A stretch of DNA of 64,000 nt from Sthenelais limicola (lineage: Eukaryota; Annelida; Polychaeta; Phyllodocida; Sigalionidae). The stretch is taken from positions 5,968,127 through 6,032,126 of the forward strand of contig OW804100.1 in assembly GCA_942159475.1 (NCBI GenBank), written 5' to 3'. A model generated the notes under the pieces. The model had not been told where the DNA came from, made no database searches, and saw nothing but the letters and a program-made list of their open reading frames with translations. The position numbers and the translations under genes are program-made. Below are positions 21,950 through 32,158 of the stretch, one piece after another; positions within the stretch are counted from its first letter, which is position 1; each line of letters opens with the position of its first letter.

Positions 21950-23506
21950 GGTATTGCATGGTATCATTATATTGATATTGACATTTGAAACGGAGAGGCA
22001 AAGTACAACAGGTCCTCTTTACTAATCAGACGGGAGCGGATCTTGAAAGCCATGATATTTATTTATAAATCAATTGGTCTGACAGTTGTTTTTGTCTTTA
22101 TGTCTCTAGTAAAAGGATATTCAGATTGTCACAGTATACGAAACGGCCAGTAAATACAATAAATATGGAATAAGGCTGTGGATGTATGCTAGGGACATTT
22201 TAATATGGACACGAGAAAATGACTGAGATCATTGAGATCTAATACTATGATGTTTCGAATAGGAATAAGTACGATAGATAATTTAAGAGGTGATTTAGAT
22301 ACAGTTTTCTGTTTATTTTATTTCGAGAGGCAACACCTGAGACCCATCCACGGCGGACAGTGCGTATTTTGTAATGTATTAAATATTATATTAGCCTTAA
22401 CGAAATATAAAAAAGAAGAAGAAAAAGGGAGGTATGAGTGAAGGGATCTTGAAAGCCATGATAATAGGCAGGTTCAGCAAGTCTAACATATACGTAAACG
22501 TGACGTACCGTATCCGTATTTCCCATATACAAAAATACGTTAATATGAAGAAAGAGGTTCAGCAAAACATGACGGGAAAAACGTAACATTTTTCATTTTT
22601 CATCTCACAGAATCTTGCAGAACCCCCCTATTTATAAATGAATTGCAAGGTGTCCTGACCACGCTACATGGGTCTATAGTGGGTGTTACAGGTGTGTATT
22701 ATTGGCGGTGTACCTGGGGCGAGGATCCCTAAACCCTCACCACTAAACCTGCATAGTGTAGGCAATAAATCCCTACAGGCCGCCGCTGGTGGATTAGGCT
22801 TTACTAGATACTACTACTGCTGCTGGTTGAATATATTTATCTCTAATGTCGGCTCTACTCCCAATGTGCAGGACATTGGGAAGTAGGTCGAGGAGAATGT
22901 GAGCGTCCATGATCACACAATCACAACCAAGTATAGTAGTAGTAATGTTGCTTGGACATTGCTGGAGGTGTGGATTCTCTAGATGCCCGGTAGCAGTCGT
23001 ATATGAATGAGAGTCAGAGAGGGAAGCTCAAGGGTTATTGGTATCATTGTATAGTTTGTGTCATGGAAAGGACAGATATTCTGGTAGTATGGCCCTGTAA
23101 TATAATACATCATGCAGTTGTAAGTTATAATATATAATGCAGTATAGAAACCAAGGCGACGGCTGGAAGATCTGGGAATAAATCATTAATGGTTCCCAGA
23201 AGTCTGTAGACCTGTTCGTCAAAAGAAATGTGTAAACCTTGATGAATGAAAGATTGTTTTATTCTATCCTAGAATTGTGGTGCCGGCATAAGAAATTCTC
23301 TGATAAAAACAGAGTTCGCATAATGATTTTTTTTTAGAAATATGTATCTATAAGTTTAGTCATGGCAGTACTTAATGACATATGTTCAGTGTCTATCCTA
23401 CATGTGTAGCTATGATGGATCATGTGTACATGTACCCATGTATACGCTTGTAGTGTTATTGTGGGCTAGTATCAGTCATCACACACTTGGGTGCACTGCA
23501 TTATAA
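21950..23506. other. Long stretch without recognisable gene
   Basis: A 19-bp sequence, GGATCTTGAAAGCCATGAT, occurs at about 22035 and again at about 22444. Open frames at 22232-22441 and 22683-22886 have no domain pattern. No MITE of the families seen elsewhere is present, which makes this the longest repeat-poor stretch of the first 31 kb. Confidence 0.5.
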
Positions 23507-23685
23507 GGGTCAGATCGCCACAAAGTGTACAATTCACCTTCACCAATCCTCTCAAATAACCCACATTTATGACAGAGAAGAGGTTCCCAATACAGTTCAA
23601 CATAACTGAACAGATTGCTTGAATAGTAGTAGTAATGATGATATTTCAGTCTAATTTAGCAGAATTGATAAAATATGCAGAGCAT
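23507..23685 (+). mobile_element. MITE family A, 3'-truncated
   Basis: The left end GGGTCAGATCGCCAC and the CTTCACC block are intact. The core is shortened around a TAGTAGTAGTAATGATG stretch, and the element ends at GCAGAGCATATGCG without the right inverted terminus. Confidence 0.82.
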
Positions 23686-24582
23686 ATGCGCCTCCCCCAC
23701 CCCCTAACGCCTGATATCATGGCTTCACGCATTGATAATGTCAAATATTCAGTTGAATAGATAGAACAAAAGTCATAATAACATTCTTGTTTAGGAAAGA
23801 TTCTCCATGCAGGAAAAAAATTGGAAAAAAGGAGAAAAATTATTCAAAAAGAGAAGATGCATAGGCATAGGGTCGAGCTTAAAATAACAAGGTTTATCCC
23901 GCCCCCACCCACACAATAATGATAAAGTTGTATTCCAAGCTGACGCCACCAAAATTTATTTTTCTTATCTTTTTTTCTTGGATCCTAGCATAGTAGAATG
24001 GAAATTCTGAATACTGAACAGGAATAAATCTACACCATCTGTTCTTCATGGTTCATGGCTTTTCCTCGTCATTTCCATCATTTATTATTTTGCTTTTCTA
24101 TAATGGAAATTAGGAGTAAACTGGATTAATGGTCGATACCTAGGCCGTTTATCCTAAAATGTTCAATTTTATCAAGGATTCCCTAAGTTTAAGAAGACGA
24201 CAGAGAGGGCATGTTGGAAAAGTAAAATTCCATATATAGCGATCACCGAAATTAATATTTTGGAAAATGGTACGATTACGCAAGAACAAACCCATATACT
24301 TGAATTTCGGATGGGTTGAGAATGCATATCTATTATACACGCATTGCTCTGAAAACAACGTATACATACATCTAGAGTGACTTACGCATAGTGCGTATTT
24401 CACTAGTGATTTACGTGGGGTTGTCATGGCAACCAATCTGGGTTTTTTTTACTAAGATTACCGGTAAAATTCATGACTCGATTTGTTTCTATTTTCATGA
24501 TTGTAAGCATGTATAATAAATCAGGTACAAAAAAACTATGTACAAAAAACTCGTTGGTTTCAGTCGCTTAGAATATTGCACG
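23686..24582. other. Stretch without recognisable gene
   Basis: The 95-codon minus-strand frame at 24149-24436 has no recognisable domain and no convincing splice context. Confidence 0.45.
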
Positions 24583-24617
24583 AGTTGCGTAGCAACGAGT
24601 GCAATACCAACTCGTTA
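24583..24617. repeat. Small hairpin with ACGAG/CGAGT arms
   Basis: ATTGCACGAGTTGC, a 3-base loop GTA, then GCAACGAGTGCAAT. The arms pair except for the central GAG/CGA trinucleotide, a pattern also seen in the larger hairpin at 40060. Confidence 0.75.
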
Positions 24618-24931
24618 GTTAACCTGTATATAATATTATAGGCTACCACAACATAATATTTACGGGAAGTTAGCTGGTAATACAGCTTTAAGTGTTCCTA
24701 GGATACAACATAGGTTCCATTGATCGGTACATATTATAAAACATTCCTCTTACAAAAGCCCTGGGATATCTTCTTTGACCGTATGAGTTTTTCCCCGGCG
24801 TGAGTCTTATCACCTGAGGGATGAGTTGTTGGTGCCTACAGCTCTTAGCGTCATTTGTTCTCAGAAAACGGGAAACATTGAACGCAATAAGTGCATAGTA
24901 GCGAATAAGTGGGAGAAAAGGCTGTGAACGT

Positions 24932-25162
24932 GGGTAAGATTTTCAGCAAATGTACAATTCAACTTCGCCAATCTCCTCAAATATCCCAAATTTCAGACGA
25001 AAATAAAGTTCAAAATACAGTTCAACCTAACCAAACATGTTGCTAGAATCAATGCCAAATATTCTCGAATTTACCAAGTATTGACCAAATTACAGCGTAA
25101 TTTAGCACAATTTACTGAATTTGTACAGCTGACAATTGTACATTTTCTGAAAATCTGACACA
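24932..25162 (+). mobile_element. MITE family A, subtype A2
   Basis: Starts GGGTAAGATTTTCAG and ends TTTTCTGAAAATCTGACA. The CAATGCAATGCC part of the core is shortened to CAATGCC. Confidence 0.88.
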
Positions 25163-25262
25163 TGTATTCATTCTTAAAATGGTTAAGAAACAACAGATAA
25201 AGTTGTTTGATGAACGTCCAGTCATCGTCTCCACCAACAAGTGGAGTGCTGTTCTATAAATT

Positions 25263-25496
25263 GGGTCAGATTTTCAGAAAATGTACCATTAGCAGCTCTA
25301 GACATTTAGGAAATTCTCTTAAATTAGGCTGAAAAATGAAGAATACCAGATATACCTGAGTATATTTGGTATCGTATTGATTTAAAGTATCAGTTTCGTT
25401 ATGTTAAACTGCATTTTGAAGCTCATTTTTGTCTTAAATGTGGGTTATTTGAGAGGATTGGTGAAGGCTAATTGTACATCTTCTAAAAATCTGACC
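25263..25496 (-). mobile_element. MITE family A, subtype A1
   Basis: GGGTCAGATTTTCAG on the left and a worn right end, CTTCTAAAAATCTGACC. An 81-codon open frame (25401-25646) starts inside it and is not a gene. Confidence 0.9.
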
Positions 25497-25911
25497 AATT
25501 TCGCTCCCATCCACCCCCCTCTGCATTATCTCTCTCTCCCCTTCTCACAACCCTCTATTTTCTCCTATTTTACACTTAAGTGTGAATCGTCATTCATGTC
25601 ACTTTCTTCTCAAGAGACACTCGAGCTAAGATGGTTTGCCTGTTAATGGACTTGACTGGGGACAATAAATTCACCAGGTGTATAGGGGAGCGGGAGTGAT
25701 GCAATGCAATACTCACCGCTCTACATGTGTATAGGCCTGCTTCTACAGGAATTAACGCTTAATCACACCTGCTAACCATACCTTGAGATTCCCTTAGTGG
25801 AAGAGAATCGTCACCTAACCATGAATGTTATCTACCTCATCTCACCATCACATGTATCGCCATTCTCAAACATATAATTTATTTTTCCATGTTCATGTTG
25901 TAACTTTCTGA
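25497..25911. other. Stretch without recognisable gene
   Basis: Pyrimidine-rich at 25500-25560 (CTCTCTCTCCCC), otherwise unremarkable. Confidence 0.45.
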
Positions 25912-25939
25912 ACTATGACCAATCAAGTAACTGGCAATC

Positions 25940-26031
25940 GGTGGAAGAACTACCTAGACTTTGTCTATATAGACAGCCGAACAACCATATTGTAATAAGA
26001 TCGAAATACAATAAATTGAATTGAATTGAAT
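25940..26031 (+). mobile_element. Retrotransposon 3' tail with TTGAA repeats
   Basis: GGTGGAAGAACTACCTAGAC through AATACAATAAATTGAATTG, ending in repeated TTGAA. A second copy is at 28797-28899, with the same start, AAGATCG(A/T)AA block and tail. Two copies sharing a 3' end with a short tandem tail suggest a LINE or SINE family. No coding part is present. Confidence 0.6.
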
Positions 26032-26051
26032 CTATGTACATGACTGTCACA

Positions 26052-26407
26052 AATAGGGGATTTGCATGTCTCACTGCGCATGTCTGTTACAGTGCATGCT
26101 GGGATAGATTCTGTTGAAATCTGACATACAAATTATTTGGCCAGATTTTTATCGAAAATTGCAAGAATGACTATGTTTTCTCCAATATCATAGTTTGTAT
26201 AAATGAGCTATGAAAACCAAATGCATGAGGGAAAGATGTGGACTTGTGTCATGGAAACATGTATAACACATGGGTATTGACATTAGAACACTGATAAATA
26301 TTCCATGCTGAACATGGCATGTTTTCTATGGATTTTATACTGTACCATTAGTCCCATAATTCCGTGCGAATTTAGATTGAAAATGGCGGCTATGCAACTC
26401 CCCTATT
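26052..26407 (+). mobile_element. MITE family D, copy 3
   Basis: AATAGGGGATTTGCATG to GCAACTCCCCTATT. It has AAAATGGCGGC just inside the right end and GCATGCTGGGA near the left. Confidence 0.88.
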
Positions 26408-26455
26408 GCATAAATATATGGAAAGTATAGAATTGTGTTAAAGTCTGGCGAGTGC

Positions 26456-26804
26456 CATCAGACTTGCCCTAACTGTGGGACACATTGGCTTATTGCTACA
26501 CTCATGGACTCATTACATCAGACTTGCCCTAACTGTGGGACACATTGGCTTGCTACACTCATGGACTCATTACATCAGACTTGCCCTAACTGTGGGACAC
26601 ATTGGCTTGCTACACTCATGGACTCATTACATCAGACTTGCCCTAACTGTGGGACACATTGGCTTGCTACACTCATGGACGCATTACATCAGACTTGCCC
26701 TAACTGTGGGACACATTGGCTTATTGCTACACTCATGGACGCATTACATCAGACTTGCCCTAACTGTGGGACACATTGGCTTGCTACACTCATGGACTCA
26801 TTAC
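26456..26804 (+). repeat. 57/60-bp minisatellite, six copies
   Basis: Unit starting CATCAGACTTGCCCTAACTG, at 26456, 26516, 26573, 26630, 26687 and 26747. Two units have an extra ATT, making 60 bp. Because length changes are multiples of three, frame +3 stays open from 26435 to 26884 and would encode a 19-residue repeat, HQTCPNCGTHWLATLMDSL, with a CPNC pair in each. Units are nearly identical at all positions, including silent ones, so this behaves like a recent minisatellite rather than a constrained protein. Confidence 0.95.
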
Positions 26805-27157
26805 TACTGATAAGGCGCTTTAAATGTACAACTTTATTTACTTCAACTCAATTCAATTCAAGAGATTCTTCTGTATTTATTTGATGCATGACTTCATTCA
26901 TGAGCTGTGGGCCGCATACACGTGTACACATTCCATGATTTATATGAGTTAATTTATGAACACATGCTCCATATTCCTTTACCTCTCAATACATACTTGT
27001 ATCTCATAGAGGAATGTATTTTGTGCCAAACTTTTACACCTCAGATATTTTACTTGCGCGCACATAAAAGTTATAAATGCTAATTCTAAAGCATAAGCAG
27101 ACATCAATGATGTTATCCTGATGTATGCATCAGAGAGATATAATAATGGATGCACCA
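26805..27157. other. Stretch without recognisable gene
   Basis: No repeat or coding signal recognised. Confidence 0.45.
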
Positions 27158-27392
27158 GAGTCAAGTCTTCAGAAAATGTACAATCGGCCTTCACCAATCC
27201 CCTCAAATAACCCAAATTCAAGAGGAAAATCAGGTTCAAAATACAGTTCAACATAACCTAACAGATTCATTGAATGAATACAATCCAGAATACTCTCAGA
27301 TATACTCAGTATTTATCAATTTTCTCTCTAATTAAGCAGAATTTGGGAGATGTGTAGAAGTTCAGATTGTGTATTTTCTCAAAACCTGAGCC
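27158..27392 (+). mobile_element. MITE family A, subtype A3
   Basis: Starts GAGTCAAGTCTTCAG and ends TTCTCAAAACCTGAGCC. The A3 core (CAGATTCATTGAATGAATAC) is intact. Confidence 0.85.
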
Positions 27393-27756
27393 TCCAGTAC
27401 CAGTATATGAGGAAACTAATGGCACATGCAGCACCGATGTGACACATGTCACTAAAAGAAGAAGGAAATGTACCGTAATAATTAAATCCGTAAAACAATG
27501 ATAATAACTTCTTCATAAGAATGCAAAATTGCGAGCATATCTTGTGTAGGTTTACAATGGTATGAGATGTGGGCTGCCAATATGTCTAAATCTAGACGCA
27601 CCAGCTGCATGTGGCGAGGGAACGGTGACAATATTCCCCTATTATAACTCATTTATATAACATTTCGCGTCGTCTGGAAGAATGCGCCACCATTTTAGCA
27701 TTAATTCCCCAACCACGAGTCATCCGACCCAGCTGCATCTTGTACAGCCACATGAT
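27393..27756. other. Stretch without recognisable gene
   Basis: No repeat or coding signal recognised. Confidence 0.45.
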
Positions 27757-27988
27757 GGGTCAGATTGTCAGAAAATGGACAATTTGCAGATCAACACATT
27801 TAGTCAATTCTGCTAAATTAGACTGAAAAATATACTGAAAAATAGACTGACTATATTTATAGTATTGCCTTGATTGAAACAGTCGGTTTGGTTATGTTGA
27901 ACAGTATTTTGAACGATTTTTGTCATCAATTTGGTTTAGTTGAGAGGATTAGTGAAGGTGAATTGTATATTTTCTGGTGACTTCACCC
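27757..27988 (-). mobile_element. MITE family A, diverged copy
   Basis: Left end GGGTCAGATTGTCAG. The right end reads TTTTCTGGTGACTTCACCC. A short ATACTGAAAAATAGACTGA duplication is present in the core. Its right edge lies two bases from the possible donor site of the candidate exon at 27991. Confidence 0.8.
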
Positions 27989-27990
27989 AC

Positions 27991-28161
27991 CAAGAACTTA
28001 ATCATGATTGATTTCCTGATGAAAGAAGGATCTGAATGATACAGTTCGAACATGATGTAAGAAGAAGAATTATTCGGAGAAGGAGGAGCGTAAACAAATG
28101 GATCCCGGGAGGATTTGGTGTGGTTTCCTTCATCTCCACGGTAATACAGTGTATGTGTGGT
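27991..28161 (-). CDS. Candidate internal coding exon, unidentified
   Basis: On the minus strand a frame of 57 codons runs between a CAG acceptor-like site (28164-28162) and a GTGGGT donor-like site starting at 27990. Both ends are in phase 0. The peptide starts TTHTLYYRGDEGNHTKSSRD and includes PFVYAPPSPNNSSSYIMFEL, a composition more like real protein than the Tyr/Ile/Cys-rich chance frames around it. The acceptor lacks a strong pyrimidine tract. The donor is completed by the terminus of the adjacent family A MITE. It is on the same strand and 3.8 kb downstream of the candidate first exon at 31952-32158, and the phases are compatible. I do not recognise the family. Confidence 0.3.
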
Positions 28162-28796
28162 CTGGTCACTAAATAACCCAGGCAATATAGACCCAGATAA
28201 TCATAGATATATTCAATACACAGTAGATACATACATGATGCTATACTTGGTGTAACACTATATTGAAGAGGGAAGAAATACCTTGGATATTGCAGATATA
28301 TTTATTCCTGTTGATGGTAAAGAAACAGAGGTAGAAGAAAATGAAAATTCTATGTATAAATGGCATATATATGTCACAATATAACAATGTATCCATATTA
28401 CGGGTCGCGCTAAGCGTGCAAAACATGAGAATATTCCAATAAAGAGCTCGATATTCTTTTGGTGACGATTTCCATTTTCGTCACTTGTGACGGGACTATG
28501 CTGGTCGTACGCGACTTCTGGTCGCTGATCACTAATCACCGCGATAACGAAAGTAGCTATAAAAGCGACCATATGGTAGGGAAAGGCACTATAGCGGGTC
28601 GTGGTATATGCACACTCGCCTGTATACTTTGGTTCTGTGCTGATTACATGTAATTGCACAGTAAATTGGGAAATAAGTTGGGCACACAAAGTGACACAGA
28701 TGAAACAGAGAGGTATATTAAGTAGAATATAATAATACCTCCCTGTCGGAAGTCATCCCTATAGCCAGCGCTATTATAGGGAGCATAACGGCACCC
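28162..28796. other. Stretch without recognisable gene
   Basis: The 143-codon minus-strand frame (28258-28689) shows no domain or splice context and is probably chance. If the minus-strand gene is real, this is intron. Confidence 0.45.
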
Positions 28797-28899
28797 GGTG
28801 GAAGAACTACTTAGACTTTGTCTATATAGACTACCGAATTACCACATTGTATGTAAGATCGTAACGCAATAAAGAATACTTGAATTGAATTGAATTGAA
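28797..28899 (+). mobile_element. Retrotransposon 3' tail with TTGAA repeats, copy 2
   Basis: Same tail as 25940-26031: GGTGGAAGAACTACTTAGAC, then ATGTAAGATCGTAACGCAAT and TTGAATTGAATTGAATTGAA. It carries a slightly longer block before the tail. Confidence 0.6.
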
Positions 28900-29015
28900 T
28901 AACATATCACTAGTAATCGTAACACAATAATCGCTCCCTGCGCCCAACATATCCCTCCATCTGGTGGCGACAGATTATTAATAATTCCCACCAGTGTTTT
29001 ACAGACGGCGATCTA

Positions 29016-29104
29016 CACTATACGCGTCCTGTAGGCAGCGGCGCACCATAGGGTTAACACTAGAGGGCTTTGATGTTTACTGCCTACAGGACGCGTATAG
29101 AGCG
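29016..29104 (-). mobile_element. MITE family C, copy 2
   Basis: Ends CACTATACGCGTCCTGTAGG and CCTACAGGACGCGTATAGAG, with TA on both sides (29014-29015 and 29105-29106). Its core CACCATAGGGTTAACACTAG is the reverse of copy 1. Confidence 0.9.
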
Positions 29105-29116
29105 TATTTATAATAT

Positions 29117-29350
29117 GGGTCAGATCTTCAGAAAAAGTACAATCGGCAGATCTACAATTTTGTAAGCTTTTTAAAATTAGACGAAGAAATGATCAACACT
29201 AGGTATATCTGAGTATATTTCACATTGCCTTGATTCTAGCAATCTGTTTGGTTAGGTTGGACTGAATTTTGAACCTTATTTTTGTCTTAAACTTGGGTTA
29301 TTTGAGAGGATTGGTGAAGGCGAATTGTACATTTCCTGAAAATCTGACCC
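29117..29350 (-). mobile_element. MITE family A, A2-like
   Basis: GGGTCAGATCTTCAG on the left, CTGAAAATCTGACCC on the right. Inserted 12 bp after the family C element. Confidence 0.88.
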
Positions 29351-29821
29351 ATATACATACGTATTGATGCAGGATCTTGTCAACCAAAGACTATTCCTAC
29401 CATAATCAAGGATACATAAAAACATCTGTTAGAAAGTAAAAGAGAAAAAGAGAGAAGAATGTTTGACCAACAAACTCTCACCCCCTTCCCTCACCGGGCA
29501 AACACCCATTCACTCGATCCCCCACCATAAACCTTTACACTGCTGCAGAGAGTGGGAAAATGACGGATAGAGAATTATCTTCTTTTAGATTCTCCGGGTG
29601 GTCACAGTCTGGTGCGTTTCAATAGGTACAATAGGAGTCAGACTTATGAAGGGTTTTATTTATATTTTCCACCTCCATCCCGACGGCATTCCTCCCCGAT
29701 AGCTTCTGATAGAGTGTTGGAAACGCGGAGGCCTCTCAAGTCTGTTTTTTTATCACAGCTTTTACTTTCTTTTTGCTTTGAACACATCAAAGGCAATGAT
29801 AGTGATGGTTGCACAATATGT
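29351..29821. other. Stretch without recognisable gene
   Basis: The plus-strand frame at 29612-29896 runs into the next MITE and has no domain. Confidence 0.45.
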
Positions 29822-30055
29822 GGGTCAGATGTTCAGAAAATGTTCAATTCGCCTTCACCAATCGTCTCAAATAACCCACATTTAAGGCAAAAATGAGCTT
29901 CAAAATGCAGTTTAACATAACAGAACTGATGCTTTAAATCAATGTGATACCAAATATACTCAGATATATCTGGTATGCTTCATTATACAGCCTAATTTAG
30001 GAGAATTTCCTAAATGGGTAAAGCTGCCAATTGTACATTTCTGACAATCTGACCC
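29822..30055 (+). mobile_element. MITE family A, subtype A1
   Basis: GGGTCAGATGTTCAG to TTCTGACAATCTGACCC, with a typical A1 core. Confidence 0.9.
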
Positions 30056-30589
30056 ATGCATAGCCAGTGATTATGAATCATGCTGCCATCAGCTATAAAA
30101 CCCACAAGTACATGATGATTGCGACGAAGGTACAGGAAGGTAGGAGTTTCCTCTCACATTAACACTCAATACTCAATGCACTAAATGCATTGCACCGCGC
30201 GCCTGGGAGGGAAACCATCATTGTCGGGTTGTTAGACCGGGGTAATGACCAGTGGTGTATTGATGTACAAGTACATGGTGACTGTCATATGTTTGGCGGC
30301 AGGTAGTAGTACAATATACTGTTAACCACGAGGTTATGTAACTGGGTGGAAATGGAATATCTCCCTATACACGTGCATATATCCAGTTGTCCTGGTCACA
30401 CATGCTGGGAGTGTGTGTATACAAAGGTGTTAAGGAAACATACCAATAATGCTGAATGCTATCAGATTGCATGTAAATTAAGCCATTCATCGATTGTTGG
30501 GATAATAAGCCTGCCCATTATTTATGTTAATTCCCAAATACACCGAGTTTCATAAATGATCAAAGATTAAAGCTAGAGTGTGACGTAGC
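30056..30589. other. Stretch without recognisable gene
   Basis: A 69-codon frame at 30346-30555 has no recognisable features. Confidence 0.45.
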
Positions 30590-30630
30590 AGGGACGCAGA
30601 CAAACATGATAATTGTTTGTCTGCGTCCCT
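30590..30630. repeat. 16-bp perfect hairpin
   Basis: AGGGACGCAGACAAAC, a 9-base loop, then GTTTGTCTGCGTCCCT. It is followed by TCTGCGTCTGTCTGC, an echo of the same motif. Possibly a very small fold-back element. It lies 33 bp left of the next MITE A. Confidence 0.85.
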
Positions 30631-30663
30631 TCTGCGTCTGTCTGCAAACCAAGAGATAAACGT

Positions 30664-30890
30664 GGGTCAGATCTTCAGAAAATGCACAATCTACAGTTCT
30701 ACACATCTCTCAAATTCTGCTAAATTAGAGTGAAAAAAAAGAAGATAAATACTGAGTATAGCTGAGTGTATTCTGTATTGTATTCATTCAATAAATTTGA
30801 ACTGTATTTTGAACCTGATGTTCGTCACAAATGTAGGTTATTTGAGGGGATTGGTGAACGTGAATTGTACATTTTTTGACGATCTGACCC
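30664..30890 (-). mobile_element. MITE family A, subtype A3
   Basis: GGGTCAGATCTTCAG to TTTGACGATCTGACCC. An A-rich AAAAAAAAGAAGATAAATACT insertion lies in the core. Confidence 0.88.
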
Positions 30891-31140
30891 ACCTACATGT
30901 GCACTGGCATCATTTGCGCTCCTTCACCTCCACTGCCAAGTCAGTACCTTTAGTGTCCTCAAAGATGTCCTTCCAATTGATGCACTGTGGTACATTTACA
31001 TGCATTAACAGTGTCTTTAGGATATCAATGATATAAGTGTATCCACATCCTGTTATTCACGTGTGCAGAGATGTAGCACCCGGGCAGCCGGATGGTGCAA
31101 TATTGCACGTCCAGCAACTTGTACACAACATAGATTAGTA

Positions 31141-31231
31141 CACTCTATTTGAGATCTACTTGGAGCGGCCTGCCGTAGGGTTACCATTGGGTCGCTTTGA
31201 TGTTTACTCTAAGTAGGTCTCAAACAGAGTG
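31141..31231 (-). mobile_element. MITE family C, copy 3, diverged
   Basis: Ends CACTCTATTTGAGATCTACT and AGTAGGTCTCAAACAGAGTG, with TA on both sides. The core CCGTAGGGTTACCATTGGG and TTTGATGTTTACT aligns with copy 2, but the arms have changed together so that pairing is preserved. Confidence 0.85.
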
Positions 31232-31283
31232 TAGCGCCTGCATAATGGGAGAGGGAGAGATGCCTTCTCATCATTCAACTCCA

Positions 31284-31451
31284 GGGTCAGATTTTCAGAA
31301 AATGTACAATTGGCAGCTCTACATATTTAAGAAATTTAAAGTATCAGTTCTGTTATGTTAAACTGCATTTTGAAGCTCATTTTTGTGTTAAATGTGGGTT
31401 ATTTGAGAGGATTAGTGAAGGCGAATTGTACATTTTCTGAAGATCTGACCC
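31284..31451 (-). mobile_element. MITE family A, internally deleted A1
   Basis: Both termini are present (GGGTCAGATTTTCAG and CTGAAGATCTGACCC), but about 65 bases between ACATATTTAAGAAAT and TTAAAGTATCAG are missing. Confidence 0.88.
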
Positions 31452-31459
31452 ACTAGCTA

Positions 31460-31850
31460 TACCTCATTCCTATACTATAGTAATTAAAGTAATAATGGTC
31501 CTTTGCATGTAAGAGTAACTGGAAATCGTATGCTTCTGTTGATAGATTTTCTAACATTTCGTTCTATGTATAATGAATCTGAAGAAGCTTTCTTTTTCCT
31601 TTTATTAATATTTCATTATCAATATTTACCTAATTCAATTTTATGTAATACTGTATGACTGAATATAACGTCTGATACAAACACACAAGAGAGGTCGTCT
31701 ACGAATTAACAACAAAAACAACAACTATACTCTAGCTATACACCTTTCATTGCAATACTGTAGTAATTAAAGTAACTGGAAATAGTCAGTTTCTGTTCAT
31801 AGAGCTCGTCTAAGAATCAACAACAAAAACAACAACAATTCACGGGCTTG
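31460..31850. repeat. Local direct duplication with AACAACAAAAACAAC blocks
   Basis: A block containing TCGTCTACGAATTAACAACA, then CTAGCTATACACC and GTAGTAATTAAAGTAACTGG, is repeated imperfectly. AACAACAAAAACAACAAC occurs at about 31709 and 31822. CTAGCTATAC occurs at 31453 and 31734. Confidence 0.65.
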
Positions 31851-31907
31851 TAGACCAAGGTTTTCTGAAACATATAACAAAAATGAACACCACTTGAATT
31901 AAGAAGT

Positions 31908-31947
31908 AAAATTAAATTAAATTAAATTAAATTAAATTAAATTAAAC
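31908..31947 (+). repeat. AAATT microsatellite
   Basis: About eight AAATT units. On the minus strand it starts a few bases after the GTCAGT donor of the candidate exon at 31952-32158, so it would lie at the very start of the intron. Confidence 0.95.
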
Positions 31948-31951
31948 TGAC

Positions 31952-32158
31952 CTGTTGCCAATGGTCCTCGAGTGAAGGCTGAGAACTAAAGTATCCAGTA
32001 TCATGCACCACCTGCAATTCCCGGAAAATGTTTCCACTTGGTAGGAAAGACATATTCATTAATTCATTATCTGTCATGATCAGATGGGAGGGAATAGGCT
32101 GAAATAAGCCTATAGCTGCAGTCGCCGGGGCCCCCTCCAGAGTATCCATGTCATACAT
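31952..32158 (-). CDS. Candidate first coding exon, unidentified protein
   Basis: Minus-strand frame of exactly 69 codons from ATG at 32158 to CAACAG, directly followed by GTCAGT, a good splice donor, so the exon ends in phase 0. An in-frame TAA lies a few codons upstream and there is no AG between it and the ATG, so this ATG is the likely start. The peptide begins [20 protein letters not shown] and has [20 protein letters not shown] and [16 protein letters not shown]. It is acidic and rich in Met, Ser and Pro, without signal peptide or membrane segment. The character is reminiscent of N-terminal regions of transcription regulators, but I recognise no family and give no function. Sequence upstream has CCAAT and GC-box motifs. 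Downstream exons are uncertain (see 27991-28161). Confidence 0.5.

Noticed and set aside
28258..28689. 143-codon minus-strand frame
   Set aside because: No domain, no splice context, and composition typical of AT-rich non-coding sequence.
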